The notes under the pieces are model-generated. The model saw only the letters and a list, made by a program, of their open reading frames with translations. It was not told the origin of the DNA and searched no databases. From positions 1 through 64,000 of the forward strand of contig JAUSCI010000024.1 of NCBI GenBank assembly GCA_030651305.1: a stretch of DNA of 64,000 bases. The letters run 5' to 3'. The translations under genes and the position numbers were made by a program. Source of the DNA: Sulfuritalea sp. GTDB taxonomy: Bacteria; Pseudomonadota; Gammaproteobacteria; Burkholderiales; Rhodocyclaceae. Each line of letters begins with the position of its first letter. The stretch's first letter is position 1. This document shows, one piece after another, positions 10,366-21,658 of this stretch.

Positions 10366-13300
10366 TCACTCGCGCCGATCCAGCCCGTGCAACAGGACTG
10401 CAAACAGCCTGTCGGGGTCGAAGGGTTTGATCAGGAAGTCATTCATGCCGGCCTCTAAGCAGCGTGCCTTGTCTTCGGCAAAGGCATTCGCCGTCATGGC
10501 GATGATCGGTGTTTGCCGATAGCCGGGCATCTGGCGAATCTGCCGCGTTGCCTCCAGTCCGTCCATGTTCGGCATCTGCATGTCCATCAGGATCGCCGCG
10601 TAGGTCGTCTGGCCTGCCAGGGCGACGGCTTCCGCGCCATCCTCGGCGACGTCGACAACCAGCCCGACGGACTCAAGCTGCAGCCTGGCCACTTCGCGGT
10701 TGATCGGCTCGTCGTCGGCGATAAGAATGCGGCTGCCGGCGTGGTGTTGCCGGATGCGCTCTTCGGTAGCGCCCGGCGTGACATTCTCGGCGACGACTTC
10801 GTCCGCGCCTTTCTTCAGCCGTGCCGTGAACCAGAAGGTGCTGCCGACCCCCGGCGTGCTGTCAGCGCCGACTTCGCCGCCCATCATTTCCGCCAGACGC
10901 CGCGTGATGGCCAGGCCGAGGCCGGTGCCGCCGTACTTGCGCGTAGTCGAATTGTCGGCCTGCTCGAAGGCGCCGAAAATCCGGGACATGGCGTCGGGCG
11001 CGATGCCGATCCCCGTATCCCTGACCTCGAAGCGCACCAGCACTGATTCCGCTGTTTCCTCCTCTTTGTGCAGGCGCAAGGTCACGCTGCCTGTTTCGGT
11101 GAATTTGACGGCGTTGCTGGCGTAGTTGAGCAAGGCCTGCTGCAGCTTGGTCGGATCGCCACGAAGATTGTGCGGGAATGGCTCGGTCTTGACGCGCAGT
11201 TGAAGTTCCTTGGCCTTGCAGCGCTCGGCAAGGATGGACACGACGTTCTTCAGCAGGCTGCCGATGGCAACCGGCGCATCTTCCAGCACGAACTTCCCGG
11301 CTTCGATTTTGGAGATGTCGAGGATGCTGTTGATGATGCCCAGCAGATGCTGGCTGGCGTCGTCGATCTTGTCCAGGCGTGTTGCCTGTTGCGCTGTCAC
11401 CCCTTCACGTCGCAGGATGTTGGCCATGCCGACGATGCCGTTCATCGGCGTGCGGATTTCGTGGCTCATGTTGGCGAGGAAGGCGCTCTTGGCCACGTTG
11501 GCGGCTTCGGCGGCTTGTCTGGCGCGCTGCAGTTCGCGGGTGCGCTCCTCGATCAGTTGTTCCAGGTGGTCGCGGTGCTGCTTCAGTTCGACTTCGTATT
11601 TCTTGCGTTCGGTGATGTCCTGGAAGAAGCCATAGACGCGGCGCCGCTCAAGCTCCGCCCTTCCGATGGCATGAACGGACCGGACATTCCCTTTGGCGGT
11701 AATGATTTCGAGTTCAAGATCATAGGGCTCGCCTTGCTCACTGGCCCGGCGTACGGCACGTTCGATGATCGGCCTTGAGGCGGGGGCGTAGAAATCGAGG
11801 GCTGTTTCCACGGTGGGAGCGTAGGAAACATCCAGCTCATGGATGCGGTAGACCTCGTTCGTCCATGTCAGTTTGCCGCTGTCAATGTCGAACTCCCAGC
11901 CGCCCACCTTGCCTATCTGCTCGGTTTCCCCCAGCAAGCGCTGGACCTTGACCAGCGCCTCCTCCACCCGCCTGGGCTCGGTAATGTCGCGTGCCGTGGC
12001 ATAGGTTACTCCGTCATTTGCGTCGAAATACGCGGTCCACGACAGGAGAACCACGTTGCCGTTCTTGCAGACATAACGATTCTCGAAATTCAGGGACCGT
12101 CGGACAGCGACCTGTAGCTTCATTTCGTCCGCTGTCCTCTGACGATCTTCGGGCAGGACGAATTCAAGGAACGGCTTTGTCACCAGTTCGCTTGCGGCGT
12201 AGCCGGTCAACTGCGTGAACGCGGGATTGACCTGCGTGAAGCAGCCGAAGGGGTCGGCGATGCACATCGGATCGATCGACAGCTGGAAGAATCTCAGGTA
12301 CTGCTCCCGCGCCTCTTCCAGGCGCTTGCGCTCGGTGAGATCGATGAAAGCCACCAGCAGGCCGTCGCCAAGAGCGACGCCGGAGATTTCCATGATGCGG
12401 ACATCGCCATTCTTGCAGGTCACCCGGTACTCGGTCGGCTGGACATCCATCCCGGTTTCCGCGGCGCGCCGGGCCGCGGCATCCCAGGTCGCGATGACCC
12501 ACCGGCGATAGTCGGCGTCGGGGTAGGCCAGATCAAACCACTTCTCGAGCGTTGGCACCTCCTCGCGTGCGTAGCCGAAAATCTGCGTAAATCGATCGTT
12601 GGCGTACTCGATCAAACCTTCCGCCGATGAATACGCCAGCGGAATCGACACGGCCCTGAAGAGACTGCCAAAGCGCTCCTGGCTTTCGAGCGCGGCAGTC
12701 TTGTCTGCCTCGATCGTATCCAGCATCCGGTACAGGTGGCGCGCAAGCACGCCGATTTCATCCGCACGCTCGTTATCTTCGCGCCGGAATGGCCGTCCGT
12801 GCTCCGCGTCGTCGGCTACTTGCGCCAGGCGGTCCAGCCCGCGGGTGAGCCGGCGCGCCAAGCGCGTGGCGATCAGGATGATCGTCAGCACAAGGGTGAT
12901 CACCATGCCAAGGCCGGTAACGGCAATGCGCCGCAAATCGGCATTCGCCGCATCTCGCGTCATCTCGACCCGCACCCAGCCTAGCGGGCGCTTGCCCGCC
13001 AGGATGGGTACGGCAACATCGATCAGACTGGAATCATTCAGCAGAACTTGCGGGTCGGGCGGCAAGCCGGGCAAGCGCTGGCTGATCGCGTCGCTGAAGA
13101 CCCGACCGACATACTCCGGGCGGGTTGAAGCAAGCACTTCACCGCGGGGTGAAAGCACGACGGCAAACCTGATGTCGGAAACTCGCGCGGCCCCGTCCAC
13201 AACCTCCTGCAAGCCGGCCACATCGTTTGCCAGCACCCAGGAGGTACTGCTGAGGGAAAGCATCCGCGCCAGATCGAGTGCGCTCTTGGTGTCTTGATCG

Positions 13301-13452
13301 TAGTGAAGATCCCGCTGCACCAGAAAAAGCAGTGAAGCGGCGCCGATCACGACGACCAGCGCGGACACGGAAAACGTCCATGCCAACTGGTGGCGAATGG
13401 ACTGGCTCCAGAACTGGTGCAGCCGATCGTACGACTGCTGGATAAGCGTCAT
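10366..13452 (-). CDS. Membrane hybrid histidine kinase with PAS domains and receiver (HK2)
   Basis: Inner-membrane hybrid kinase of 1028 residues from the ATG at 13452. A TTG at 13470 overlapping the upstream stop is the alternative. TM1 is near 24-46 and TM2 near 177-199, bracketing a periplasmic sensor of about 130 residues. HAMP follows, then three PAS domains (about 260-380, 385-505, 515-630), HisKA with His near 663 ([13 protein letters not shown]), HATPase ([20 protein letters not shown]) and a C-terminal receiver with phospho-acceptor Asp in [13 protein letters not shown]. It directly follows the PhnD-like lipoprotein gene, so that protein may present ligand to its periplasmic domain. 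That partnership is inferred. From HisKA onward it closely resembles the kinase at 31357. Confidence 0.87.
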   Translation of the reverse strand: MTLIQQSYDRLHQFWSQSIRHQLAWTFSVSALVVVIGAASLLFLVQRDLHYDQDTKSALDLARMLSLSSTSWVLANDVAGLQEVVDGAARVSDIRFAVVLSPRGEVLASTRPEYVGRVFSDAISQRLPGLPPDPQVLLNDSSLIDVAVPILAGKRPLGWVRVEMTRDAANADLRRIAVTGLGMVITLVLTIILIATRLARRLTRGLDRLAQVADDAEHGRPFRREDNERADEIGVLARHLYRMLDTIEADKTAALESQERFGSLFRAVSIPLAYSSAEGLIEYANDRFTQIFGYAREEVPTLEKWFDLAYPDADYRRWVIATWDAAARRAAETGMDVQPTEYRVTCKNGDVRIMEISGVALGDGLLVAFIDLTERKRLEEAREQYLRFFQLSIDPMCIADPFGCFTQVNPAFTQLTGYAASELVTKPFLEFVLPEDRQRTADEMKLQVAVRRSLNFENRYVCKNGNVVLLSWTAYFDANDGVTYATARDITEPRRVEEALVKVQRLLGETEQIGKVGGWEFDIDSGKLTWTNEVYRIHELDVSYAPTVETALDFYAPASRPIIERAVRRASEQGEPYDLELEIITAKGNVRSVHAIGRAELERRRVYGFFQDITERKKYEVELKQHRDHLEQLIEERTRELQRARQAAEAANVAKSAFLANMSHEIRTPMNGIVGMANILRREGVTAQQATRLDKIDDASQHLLGIINSILDISKIEAGKFVLEDAPVAIGSLLKNVVSILAERCKAKELQLRVKTEPFPHNLRGDPTKLQQALLNYASNAVKFTETGSVTLRLHKEEETAESVLVRFEVRDTGIGIAPDAMSRIFGAFEQADNSTTRKYGGTGLGLAITRRLAEMMGGEVGADSTPGVGSTFWFTARLKKGADEVVAENVTPGATEERIRQHHAGSRILIADDEPINREVARLQLESVGLVVDVAEDGAEAVALAGQTTYAAILMDMQMPNMDGLEATRQIRQMPGYRQTPIIAMTANAFAEDKARCLEAGMNDFLIKPFDPDRLFAVLLHGLDRRE

Positions 13453-13466
13453 CGGAATCGTTCCGG

Positions 13467-14393
13467 TCAATGATCGATCGGCCGCACCGTCCTGGAAAAC
13501 TTCTCCAGAAAGATTCCGACCGGACGATAGGTTTCATCGCTCGCCGCCTCAAAGCTGACAATCGGCAGCGCGCTCAGCATAAGCTTGCCCGCCGCGCTCT
13601 TGTGCAAGCCGAACAGCACGCCCGCAAACTTGTCGGCAAGCGGCGCGGGAACGTCCTCGCGCACGACCCAGCCATTGTTGAGCAAGGGTTCGGTTTCCCA
13701 CTTCACTTCCAGTTGGCTCGCCATGTCGGGATGCTCCGCGACAAAGGTCTTCCACGGCACCGGCCAGGTGGCGCCGGCGGCGACATGACCGCGCAACACG
13801 TTCAGGATCGACGATTCCTGCGATCCGACATAGCGGTTCTCGATATCGCGATTGATATCCACGCCGTGGGTGTGCAGGTAGTACTGCGGCATCATGGTTG
13901 CCGCCAGCGCCGTCGCCGCCGGATAGGACACGGCCTTGCCCTTGAGGTCGGTCACGGCGCGGATACCGCTGTCCTTGCGCACCAGGATGATGCCGCGAAA
14001 AACTTCGTCTTCGGCCATCTTGCCGAAAACGCGATAGCCGTGCCTGAGCGACAGCAGCGTTTGATAGGGATTGGGCATGGCGAAGGCGAAATGTCCGGCG
14101 TAGAGTTTCTTTTCGAATTCCTCGTAGTTGCGCGAGGCTTCCAGTTTGAAACGGGCGTCCGGGATGGAGCTGTTCATGACGTCCACGATCGGCCCGTACA
14201 CCTCCATCAGGCGTTGCGGGTTGTGCAGCGGGTGGATGCCGACCACATATTCGGTCGCCTGCAGCGGATTCGCCTGGCCCAGAACAGGCTGGTAGGCATT
14301 TTCATCGCGCTTGCCGCAAGCGCCCGCCAGCAGGGCCATGGCGAGCATGGCCAGCAATGGCACGAAGGATCTGAAATACTTGAAGCGGGCCAT
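13467..14393 (-). CDS. PhnD-like periplasmic binding lipoprotein
   Basis: Periplasmic substrate-binding protein of the phosphate/phosphite/phosphonate (PhnD) class, 308 residues. The start [10 protein letters not shown] at 14393 gives a signal peptide with lipobox LLAGAC, so the mature protein should be lipid-anchored. A longer start at 14426 is possible. PhnD-like features include [39 protein letters not shown] and [21 protein letters not shown]. No ABC permease or ATPase is nearby. Instead the gene abuts a membrane hybrid kinase with overlapping ends, which suggests a sensory rather than transport role. Ligand is unknown. Confidence 0.8.
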   Translation of the reverse strand: MARFKYFRSFVPLLAMLAMALLAGACGKRDENAYQPVLGQANPLQATEYVVGIHPLHNPQRLMEVYGPIVDVMNSSIPDARFKLEASRNYEEFEKKLYAGHFAFAMPNPYQTLLSLRHGYRVFGKMAEDEVFRGIILVRKDSGIRAVTDLKGKAVSYPAATALAATMMPQYYLHTHGVDINRDIENRYVGSQESSILNVLRGHVAAGATWPVPWKTFVAEHPDMASQLEVKWETEPLLNNGWVVREDVPAPLADKFAGVLFGLHKSAAGKLMLSALPIVSFEAASDETYRPVGIFLEKFSRTVRPIDH

Positions 14394-14546
14394 GACAGTC
14401 TGCTCCGCTGTTCCAATGACAATCATCGGGCTTGATGTTTGGGCTCATCTTCGTCGATGAGGCGACGCCATCAAGAATCGGTTTGGCAGTCGAGACAGCC
14501 TATGCCCGTATCCGCGGCCCGCTATTGATCCATGTCAAACGGCGCG

Positions 14547-15734
<1,188 letters not shown>

Positions 15735-15738
15735 CGCT

Positions 15739-16869
15739 TCAGTCGAACAGGATCACCTGGCGCACGGCTTCACCCGAGGCCAGGCGATCAAAGCCCTCGT
15801 TGATCTGGTCGAGTTTCAGGCGATGGGTGATCAGCTTGTCCACCGGTAGCCGGCCGGCTTTGAACAGATCGATGTAATGCGGAATGTCGCGCGTCGGCAC
15901 GGCCGAACCGAGGTAGCAACCTTTCAGCGTGCGTTCCTCTGCGACCAGATTGACTGCCGGCACGTTGAAGGTGTGCGAGGGCGGCGGCAAGCTGCAGGTG
16001 ACGGTGGTGCCGCCGCGCCGGGTCATCTTGTAGGCGGCATCGAGGGCCTGCACCGAGCTGGCCGCCTCGATGGCGATATCGACGCCGCCCTTGGTCGCGG
16101 CCTTGATCTGCGCCACGAGGTCGGGATCATCGGCACGAAAGGCCTGCGTTGCGCCCAGCGCCAGTGCGGTTTCGAGTTTCGCCGGCAGGGTATCGACGGC
16201 GATGACTTGCCGCGCGCCGGCCGCCAGCGCGCCGAGCACGGCGGACAGACCGACGCCGCCGAGGCCGATCACGGCGACGGTTTGCCCGAGGCGAATCTGC
16301 GCCGAGTTGATCGCCGCGCCGACGCCGGTCAGCACCGCGCAGCCGAAGATCGCCGCGACGTCCGGCGGCAGATCGGGAATCACCTTGACCAGGCTGCCGC
16401 GATTGCATACGGCATATTCGGCGAAGCAGGAGACACCGACCTGATGGTTCAGCGGCGTGCCGTCGCCGCGCGACAGATGGCGATGGCCGCCGACCATGGT
16501 GCCCGCCGTGTTGGCCACGGCGCCGGGTTCGCACAGGGCGGGACGGCCTTCGAGGCAGGGCAGGCAATGGCCGCAGCTGGGAACGAAGACCAGCGCCACG
16601 GCATCGCCGCGCACCAGATCGGTGACACCGGGGCCGGTTTCCTCGACGATGCCGGCGGCCTCGTGGCCGAGCGCCATCGGCATCGGCCGCGGGCGGTCGC
16701 CATTGACGATTGATAGGTCCGAATGGCACAGGCCGGCCGCCGTGATCCTGACCAGTACCTCATTGGGGCCGGGTCCGGCGAGATTCACCGTCTCGATCGC
16801 GATCGGCCGTGTTTGCGCGTAAGGGCGCGGGAGTTCCATCTGGCTGAGGACGGCGGCGCGGATTTGCAT
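15739..16869 (-). CDS. Zinc-dependent alcohol dehydrogenase
   Basis: Medium-chain, NAD(P)-dependent zinc alcohol dehydrogenase of 376 residues, class III-like in layout. Catalytic zinc ligands are in AAGLCHSDL and ALGHEAAG. The structural zinc lobe is [15 protein letters not shown] near residues 99-113. The Rossmann motif [12 protein letters not shown] is near 200. The end, [21 protein letters not shown], is typical. Substrate is not clear: primary alcohols, formaldehyde adducts or CoA-pathway aldehydes are all possible. It precedes metK by four bases. The gap to the divergent NlpC gene is short and no promoter stands out. Confidence 0.85.
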   Translation of the reverse strand: MQIRAAVLSQMELPRPYAQTRPIAIETVNLAGPGPNEVLVRITAAGLCHSDLSIVNGDRPRPMPMALGHEAAGIVEETGPGVTDLVRGDAVALVFVPSCGHCLPCLEGRPALCEPGAVANTAGTMVGGHRHLSRGDGTPLNHQVGVSCFAEYAVCNRGSLVKVIPDLPPDVAAIFGCAVLTGVGAAINSAQIRLGQTVAVIGLGGVGLSAVLGALAAGARQVIAVDTLPAKLETALALGATQAFRADDPDLVAQIKAATKGGVDIAIEAASSVQALDAAYKMTRRGGTTVTCSLPPPSHTFNVPAVNLVAEERTLKGCYLGSAVPTRDIPHYIDLFKAGRLPVDKLITHRLKLDQINEGFDRLASGEAVRQVILFD

Positions 16870-16928
16870 GAGATTTTCTGCCTTGATTGGGTTTATTCGC
16901 GCCAGTCTACCGGATTAGATTTGCTGTC

Positions 16929-17480
16929 ATGCCAAATCCTCGCTATTCGCGTGCTGCCCTGCTTGCCAGTTCGACGCTGGTGCTCGCCGCGTGCGGCGTT
17001 CTCAACCATGCTGCGCAGTCGCCGGCGCCGGTGGTTTCTTCAAGAGTCGGCGCTGGCGGTACGGCGCCGGAGCCCGCGCCGGCCGCTGCGGCGAACATCA
17101 ACGGCAAGGCCAACGACGTCGTGCTGTTTGCACTGGGGCTGATAGAAACCGGCTACCGCTTCGGCGGCAAGAACCCGGACGCGGGACTGGATTGCAGCGG
17201 CATGGTCAGCTACGTCTTCCGGAAGTCGGTCGACATGCGGCTGGCAGGCTCGGCGGCGGATCTGGCGCGGCAGGGCAAGCCCGTGCCGAGCGCGCAACTG
17301 CGTCCCGGCGACCTGGTGTTCTTCAACACCCTCAACAAACCGTACTCGCATGTTGGCATCTACATCGGCGACGAGCGCTTTGTGCATGCACCCAACAGCC
17401 GTGGCAAGGTGCGCACCGAAAGCCTGAGGAACAGCTGGTTTGCGGCGCGCTTCGAGGAGGGCCGGACCTACTTCGACTGA
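16929..17480 (+). CDS. NlpC/P60 family lipoprotein (peptidoglycan hydrolase)
   Basis: Outer-membrane or periplasmic lipoprotein of 183 residues with a C-terminal NlpC/P60 cysteine peptidase domain (about 60-180) that cuts peptidoglycan stem peptides. The ATG at 16929 gives a signal peptide with lipobox LVLAAC. The catalytic residues fit: Cys89 (GLDCSGMVSYVF), His141 (YSHVGIYIGD) and His153 (FVHAP). The linker between lipobox and enzyme contains RVGAGGTA (residues 39-46), encoded by dispersed repeat copy 3, followed by an Ala/Pro-rich stretch. This copy is a clear case of the repeat sitting in a flexible linker. Confidence 0.88.
   Translation: MPNPRYSRAALLASSTLVLAACGVLNHAAQSPAPVVSSRVGAGGTAPEPAPAAAANINGKANDVVLFALGLIETGYRFGGKNPDAGLDCSGMVSYVFRKSVDMRLAGSAADLARQGKPVPSAQLRPGDLVFFNTLNKPYSHVGIYIGDERFVHAPNSRGKVRTESLRNSWFAARFEEGRTYFD
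17045..17066 (+). repeat. Dispersed 22-bp repeat, copy 3 (inside NlpC/P60 gene)
   Basis: Exact match to the core. Encodes R-V-G-A-G-G-T-A in the linker after the lipobox. Confidence 0.88.
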
Positions 17481-17540
17481 TCTCTCCGGCACGGCGAGGC
17501 TGCTCCATTTGATGTGCTGCGACGCACAATTCAGGGCATA

Positions 17541-20291
17541 ATGGCAAGCCTTGATTCCGGCAAACGGTACGGGGCAATGCGAGGGGAGCGCAGCACATCA
17601 TCACGCCTGAGGCTGATGATCATTCTGGCAATGACCGGCAGCATAGTGCTGTTCGGGCACGCCATGATCTACCTTCACTCCAGCTTCATCGAGGGCCGCA
17701 AGCTCACCGCCCAGTATGTGGTGGAGGTCGCCCACAAAGTACTGGAATCCAGTTACGCGCTCGAGGCCAGCGGCAAGCTGAGCCGTGCCGAGGCCCAGAA
17801 AGCCAGTTTGACTGCCATCCGGTCGCTGCGTTATTCGGGCGACGAGTATTTCTGGATCAATGACATGTATCCCAGGATGGTGATGCATCCGAATCAGCCC
17901 GAACTGGAAGGGCAGGATCTGTCCAGATTCAGCGATCGGGATGGCAAGAGGCTGTTTGTCGAATTTGTTGCGGCGGTTCAAGACAACGGCGGCGGCTTTG
18001 TCGAGTACAAGTGGCCCAGGCCGGGGCAAACAGGGGCGGTCGATAAGATCTCCTACGTCAAGGGCTTCGAGCCGTGGGGATGGGTCATCGGTTCCGGCAT
18101 CTATCTCGACGATATCGAGGCGCAGTTCCGCGAAGAGTTCTTGCAGAATGCCGGCCTGCTGCTGCTGATCGCCCTGATCCTGATTGCCGTCGCGCGCAAG
18201 ATCACCCTGAACCTGACGGTTACCGAAACCCTGCGCGAGGGCGAGGCGAAGCTGCGCCGGATCGTCGAGCGCTTGCCGGTCGCCGCCCTGATCGCCTCGG
18301 GCCAGCAAACCTTCCTGGTCAACCGCAAGTTCACCCAGTTGCTGGGATACGATGCCCATGACCTGGTCACGCCGGATGACATGTGGCGGCTGGCTTTTCC
18401 CGACCCGAACCATCGAAAAGCGGCATTGGCGACATGGCGCAGGCAGATCGCCGAGATGCGGGCGAGCGATGACGATGGCAATGTCTCGCGGGAATATCGG
18501 ATCACCGCCAGGGACGGTGTGGAGCATGTCATGGAGGTGAGCTACTGCCGGTCGGACGAGTGGACGGTAATTTCCTTCTACGATCTTACCGAGCGCAAGC
18601 AGGCCGAGGCCCACCAACGGCTTACGGCACGGGTGTTCGCTACCACCGGCGAGGCGATACTGGTGACCGACACCGATGCCCGGATTGTCGCCGTGAACCC
18701 GGCTTTCTGCAGCATCACCGGCTACACCGAGAAGGAAGTCCTCGGCAAGAATCCGAACATTCTCAATTCCGGCCGTCACCCGAAGAGCTTCCACGAGGCG
18801 ATGTGGCGCATCCTGCTCGAAACCGGAGAGTGGGAGGGCGAAATCTGGAACCGGCGCAAGAACGGCGAGGTATTCCCGGAGTGGCAGGCCGTGAGCAGTG
18901 TGCTCGATGAAAAAGGCAGGGTTACCAACTACGTCGCGGTGTTTGCCGATCTCAGCGAGGTCCGGCGCGCGCAGGAGACCGCCGAACACCTTTCATGGCG
19001 GGATGCGCTCACCGGGCTGCCCAATCGTTCGCTGTTCCTCAAGCGGCTGGAACAGAAGCTGGCGAGTGCGAAGCTGGAATCGAAATACGCCAGCGTGCTG
19101 CTGATCGACCTCGACCGCTTCATGGACATCAATGAAGCACATGGCATGACCGTCGGCGATACTTTGCTGAAAATGGTGAGCGAGCATTTTGCCCACGCCC
19201 TCGACGCCGGCGCGGTGCTGGCCAGACTGGGTTCGGATGAGTTCGCCGTGCTGCTGCCGCAACTCGCGTCCGGCACCGAGTCGGCCGGTCGCCAGGCCTT
19301 GACGGTGGTCGAGAAACTGCGCGCGGTGCTGCGTGACAGCCTTCGGGTCGATGGCGAGGCGATTCATCTCGACGCCAGCATCGGCATCGCGGTGTTCCCC
19401 CAGACTCCGCGCGAGACGGGCTCCGACGTGCTGCGCGAGGCCGACATGGCAATGCATCGGGCCAAGAGCGACGGCGGCGGACGCGATGTGTTCTTCGAAA
19501 GCGCGATGGGTGAAATGGTGACGGAGCGCTATCGCCTCGAAGGCGAGTTGCGCACGGCCGTGACCGATGGGCAACTGCGGCTGTACCTCCAGCCCCAGGT
19601 GGACGCGGCCGGCCTTCAGGTGGGGGCGGAGGCGCTGGTGCGCTGGCAGCATCCGGAGCGCGGCCTGATTCCACCCGCTGTATTCATTCCGCTGGCAGAG
19701 TCTTCCGACCTCATCGTTGCCATCGACCGCTGGATGCTTGCCGAGGTTTGCCGCCTTCTGGTGAAACTGGATGCGGCGGATTCGCTGCTGAAGATATCGG
19801 TGAATATCAGTCCGCGCCACTTCCAGAAAGACGACTTCGTCGCTGATGTGAAACAGCAACTGGAATCGAGCGGCGCCGATCCGACACGACTGGTGCTGGA
19901 AATCACCGAAAGCCTGGTGATCGGCGACCTTGCCGATGTGGTGTCGAAAATGACCGTCTTGCGGTCATTGGGCGTGCACTTTTCGATGGATGATTTTGGT
20001 ACCGGCTATTCCAGCCTGGCCTACCTCAAGTGCCTGCCGATCCAGGAACTCAAGATCGACCGGAGCTTCATCACCGATGCCAACGATGCCGCCCTGGTCG
20101 AAACCATCCTCTCGGTGGCCAGGCACATGAATCTGAAGGTGGTGGCGGAAGGCGTAGAGACCCAGGTCCAGGCGGATTTTCTCAACAGCCGTGGTGACGT
20201 CATCCACCAGGGCTACTTCTACGGCCGGCCGATGCCGGTCGCCACATGGCTGCAATGGGTGCCGAACTACGCGCTACCTGAAACACGGTAG
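17541..20291 (+). CDS. Cache-PAS-PAS-GGDEF-EAL c-di-GMP signalling protein
   Basis: Membrane c-di-GMP protein of 916 residues from the ATG at 17541; a GTG at 17514 would add nine. TM1 near 27-48 and TM2 near 204-225 flank a single Cache sensor (DEYFWINDMYPRMVMHP, WGWVIGSGIYLDD). Two PAS domains follow (about 245-365 and 375-490), then GGDEF (about 500-660) and EAL (about 675-905). The GGDEF site reads GSDEF (residues 564-568), so cyclase activity is doubtful. EAL keeps GAEALVRWQHP, VNISPRHF, EITESL, DDFGTGYSSL, KIDRSF and EGVET, so it is likely an active phosphodiesterase. A terminator-like hairpin lies about 130 bases downstream. Confidence 0.88.
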   Translation: MASLDSGKRYGAMRGERSTSSRLRLMIILAMTGSIVLFGHAMIYLHSSFIEGRKLTAQYVVEVAHKVLESSYALEASGKLSRAEAQKASLTAIRSLRYSGDEYFWINDMYPRMVMHPNQPELEGQDLSRFSDRDGKRLFVEFVAAVQDNGGGFVEYKWPRPGQTGAVDKISYVKGFEPWGWVIGSGIYLDDIEAQFREEFLQNAGLLLLIALILIAVARKITLNLTVTETLREGEAKLRRIVERLPVAALIASGQQTFLVNRKFTQLLGYDAHDLVTPDDMWRLAFPDPNHRKAALATWRRQIAEMRASDDDGNVSREYRITARDGVEHVMEVSYCRSDEWTVISFYDLTERKQAEAHQRLTARVFATTGEAILVTDTDARIVAVNPAFCSITGYTEKEVLGKNPNILNSGRHPKSFHEAMWRILLETGEWEGEIWNRRKNGEVFPEWQAVSSVLDEKGRVTNYVAVFADLSEVRRAQETAEHLSWRDALTGLPNRSLFLKRLEQKLASAKLESKYASVLLIDLDRFMDINEAHGMTVGDTLLKMVSEHFAHALDAGAVLARLGSDEFAVLLPQLASGTESAGRQALTVVEKLRAVLRDSLRVDGEAIHLDASIGIAVFPQTPRETGSDVLREADMAMHRAKSDGGGRDVFFESAMGEMVTERYRLEGELRTAVTDGQLRLYLQPQVDAAGLQVGAEALVRWQHPERGLIPPAVFIPLAESSDLIVAIDRWMLAEVCRLLVKLDAADSLLKISVNISPRHFQKDDFVADVKQQLESSGADPTRLVLEITESLVIGDLADVVSKMTVLRSLGVHFSMDDFGTGYSSLAYLKCLPIQELKIDRSFITDANDAALVETILSVARHMNLKVVAEGVETQVQADFLNSRGDVIHQGYFYGRPMPVATWLQWVPNYALPETR

Positions 20292-20305
20292 CTAGGATAC
20301 GCCAT

Positions 20306-20321
20306 CGGGGGTATTCCCCCG
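20306..20321 (+). other. Short perfect hairpin
   Basis: CGGGGG-TATT-CCCCCG just after the GGDEF-EAL stop. There is no U-tract, so on its own it is not a good terminator. It may protect the mRNA 3' end. Confidence 0.5.
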
Positions 20322-20417
20322 TGAGTGCCGTCGCCGTATTCTTCGCTTCGAGAGCGGGGGTGTTGGTTAGTCCGCTCGCGGCGTTCTCCTCCGTTCCGCG
20401 CAATGCGGGGCATTTTC

Positions 20418-20452
20418 AAATCCGGTTCGAGCAATCTCGCCGGATTTTTTTT
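20418..20452 (+). terminator. Rho-independent terminator
   Basis: Stem AATCCGG (20419-20425) with CCGGATT (20440-20446), an inner CGAG/CTCG stem with a CAAT loop, and a run of eight T from 20445. A classic terminator on the plus strand for the GGDEF-EAL transcript. The rest of the 222-base gap 20292-20513 holds only the short hairpin above and no recognisable gene. Confidence 0.82.
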
Positions 20453-20513
20453 GCCTGCGCCAGCCACCGTGTGGAATCCGTTGCCGCGATGGCTTGTGGG
20501 ACAATCCGGGGCC

Positions 20514-20834
20514 ATGAACGGACCAACTGCCATCGGCGACACAGAGGACCGCGACCCGACGATTTCCTGCGCCGCCTGCGCCGCCTGCTGCTGCAGGCTG
20601 GAGGTCATGCTGATGGGCGACGACGACATTCCGGTTGAATTGACCGTCCAGGACCGCTGGGGCGGCTGGGTGATGCGGCGCCTCGACGATGGCTGGTGCG
20701 CGGCCCTGGATCGCAACACCATGAAGTGCACTATTTACGAACGACGGCCCGGCGTATGTCGTGACTATCAGGTGGGCGTCGGCGACTGCATCGTCGAGCG
20801 CTCGCGGCTTCGGGCGCAAGAACCGGTGCGATGA
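20514..20834 (+). CDS. YkgJ-type cysteine-cluster protein
   Basis: Small protein of 106 residues with the clustered cysteines of the YkgJ/Fe-S or zinc cluster family: CAACAACCC near residues 19-27, then Cys62 (DGWCAALD), Cys72 (MKCTIY) and Cys82 (PGVCRDY). Such proteins are thought to bind a metal or Fe-S cluster; the cellular role is not established. The ATG at 20514 is chosen because upstream sequence in this frame covers the terminator. The stop overlaps the next ATG (ATGA), so the two genes are coupled. Confidence 0.75.
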   Translation: MNGPTAIGDTEDRDPTISCAACAACCCRLEVMLMGDDDIPVELTVQDRWGGWVMRRLDDGWCAALDRNTMKCTIYERRPGVCRDYQVGVGDCIVERSRLRAQEPVR

Positions 20835-21034
20835 AAATGACCTATGAAGAACATCTCGATGAAGTGACGACGCTGATCACCGAAAAATACGGCGTCGGCG
20901 ACGAGGCGGCGATCAAGATGGTGATGCGCGCCCAAGCCGAGGATTTCTTCAGCGGACACGACGACGATCCATCGATCTGTACGCTGGACCGCGCTCACCG
21001 GGACGCCAAAGCCGTCTTCCAGAAGTACCAATAG
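20831..21034 (+). CDS. Small acidic protein of unknown function
   Basis: 67 residues, not recognised. It begins MKMTYEEHLDEVTTLIT and is rich in Asp, Glu and Lys, with predicted helices and no signal peptide, membrane segment or cysteine cluster (one Cys near residue 50). It overlaps the YkgJ-type gene by four bases, which supports its being translated. It is the last gene before a convergent TetR gene. No function is proposed. Confidence 0.6.
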   Translation: MKMTYEEHLDEVTTLITEKYGVGDEAAIKMVMRAQAEDFFSGHDDDPSICTLDRAHRDAKAVFQKYQ

Positions 21035-21052
21035 CCTTCCTGCCGGCTGCGC

Positions 21053-21658
21053 TCAGGGGCGCCGGGGCTTTCCGATCAGGAAGCTGGCGAGTTGCCGTGC
21101 GATCTGCTCGATGGTTCGCGGCCCGTCCGGGCGATACCACTGCACGGTCCAGTTCAGCGCCCCCATCAGGAACAGGCGTGCGACCTGACTGTCGTCGGCA
21201 ATCAGCCCGGCGCCCTTCAGGTCCCGCAAGGCCTTCTGCCACATGACTTCGTAGCGATCCTTGAAGGCCACCACCTCGGCCAGTTCCTGCGGGTCCAGGT
21301 GGCGGCTTTCGTGCAGCAGCGTCGCGGCGAAATCACGCCCCTGCTCTCCCAGTAGCTGGCCCAGATGGGCGCGCAGCATGGCCTCGAAGTTGGCGCGTGG
21401 CGACTTGCCCGAGTTCGCCGCCTTGGCCACCGCCTCGGTCATCTTGCCGATGCCCTCCAGCACCACCGCGCGCAGCATGTCGTGCTTGGTCTTGAAATGA
21501 TAGAAGGGCGAGCCCGAGCGCATGCCGACGGCATTGGCAATGTCGCGGATGGTGGTCGCCGAGTAGCCCTTTTCGTGGAACAGCCTGCCGGCGGCGCGCA
21601 CGATGTCGGCGCGACGATTGGGCTCTTCGGTTGTAGCCTTACTCTTCAAAGCGGCCAT
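21053..21658 (-). CDS. TetR family regulator of the second acyl-CoA gene cluster
   Basis: Repressor of 201 residues from the ATG at 21658, which has GAAGG six bases upstream; a GTG at 21670 is weaker. HTH at about 20-65 (DIVRAAGRLFHEKGYSATTIRDIANAVGMRSGSPFYHFKTKHDML), most like KstR2/PaaR-type regulators of CoA-linked catabolism, then a C-terminal ligand domain (about 85-195). It is the last gene of a four-gene minus-strand run (AidB-like dehydrogenase, transglutaminase-like, crotonase, TetR), overlapping the crotonase gene by 20 bases. The 18-bp palindrome in the divergent promoter at 24805-24822 is its most likely operator, with an acyl-CoA as probable ligand. Both are inferences. Confidence 0.82.
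   Translation of the reverse strand: MAALKSKATTEEPNRRADIVRAAGRLFHEKGYSATTIRDIANAVGMRSGSPFYHFKTKHDMLRAVVLEGIGKMTEAVAKAANSGKSPRANFEAMLRAHLGQLLGEQGRDFAATLLHESRHLDPQELAEVVAFKDRYEVMWQKALRDLKGAGLIADDSQVARLFLMGALNWTVQWYRPDGPRTIEQIARQLASFLIGKPRRP

Noticed and set aside
14394-14546. Checked the gap before metK's 3' end and the metK upstream side for a SAM riboswitch.
   Set aside because: metK follows the alcohol dehydrogenase stop by four bases, and no riboswitch-like structure is present.
17488-17502. CACGGCGAGGCTG after the NlpC stop resembles the end of repeat copy 5 and its flank.
   Set aside because: Only the end matches; the repeat core is absent. Possibly a degraded copy, but too short to claim.
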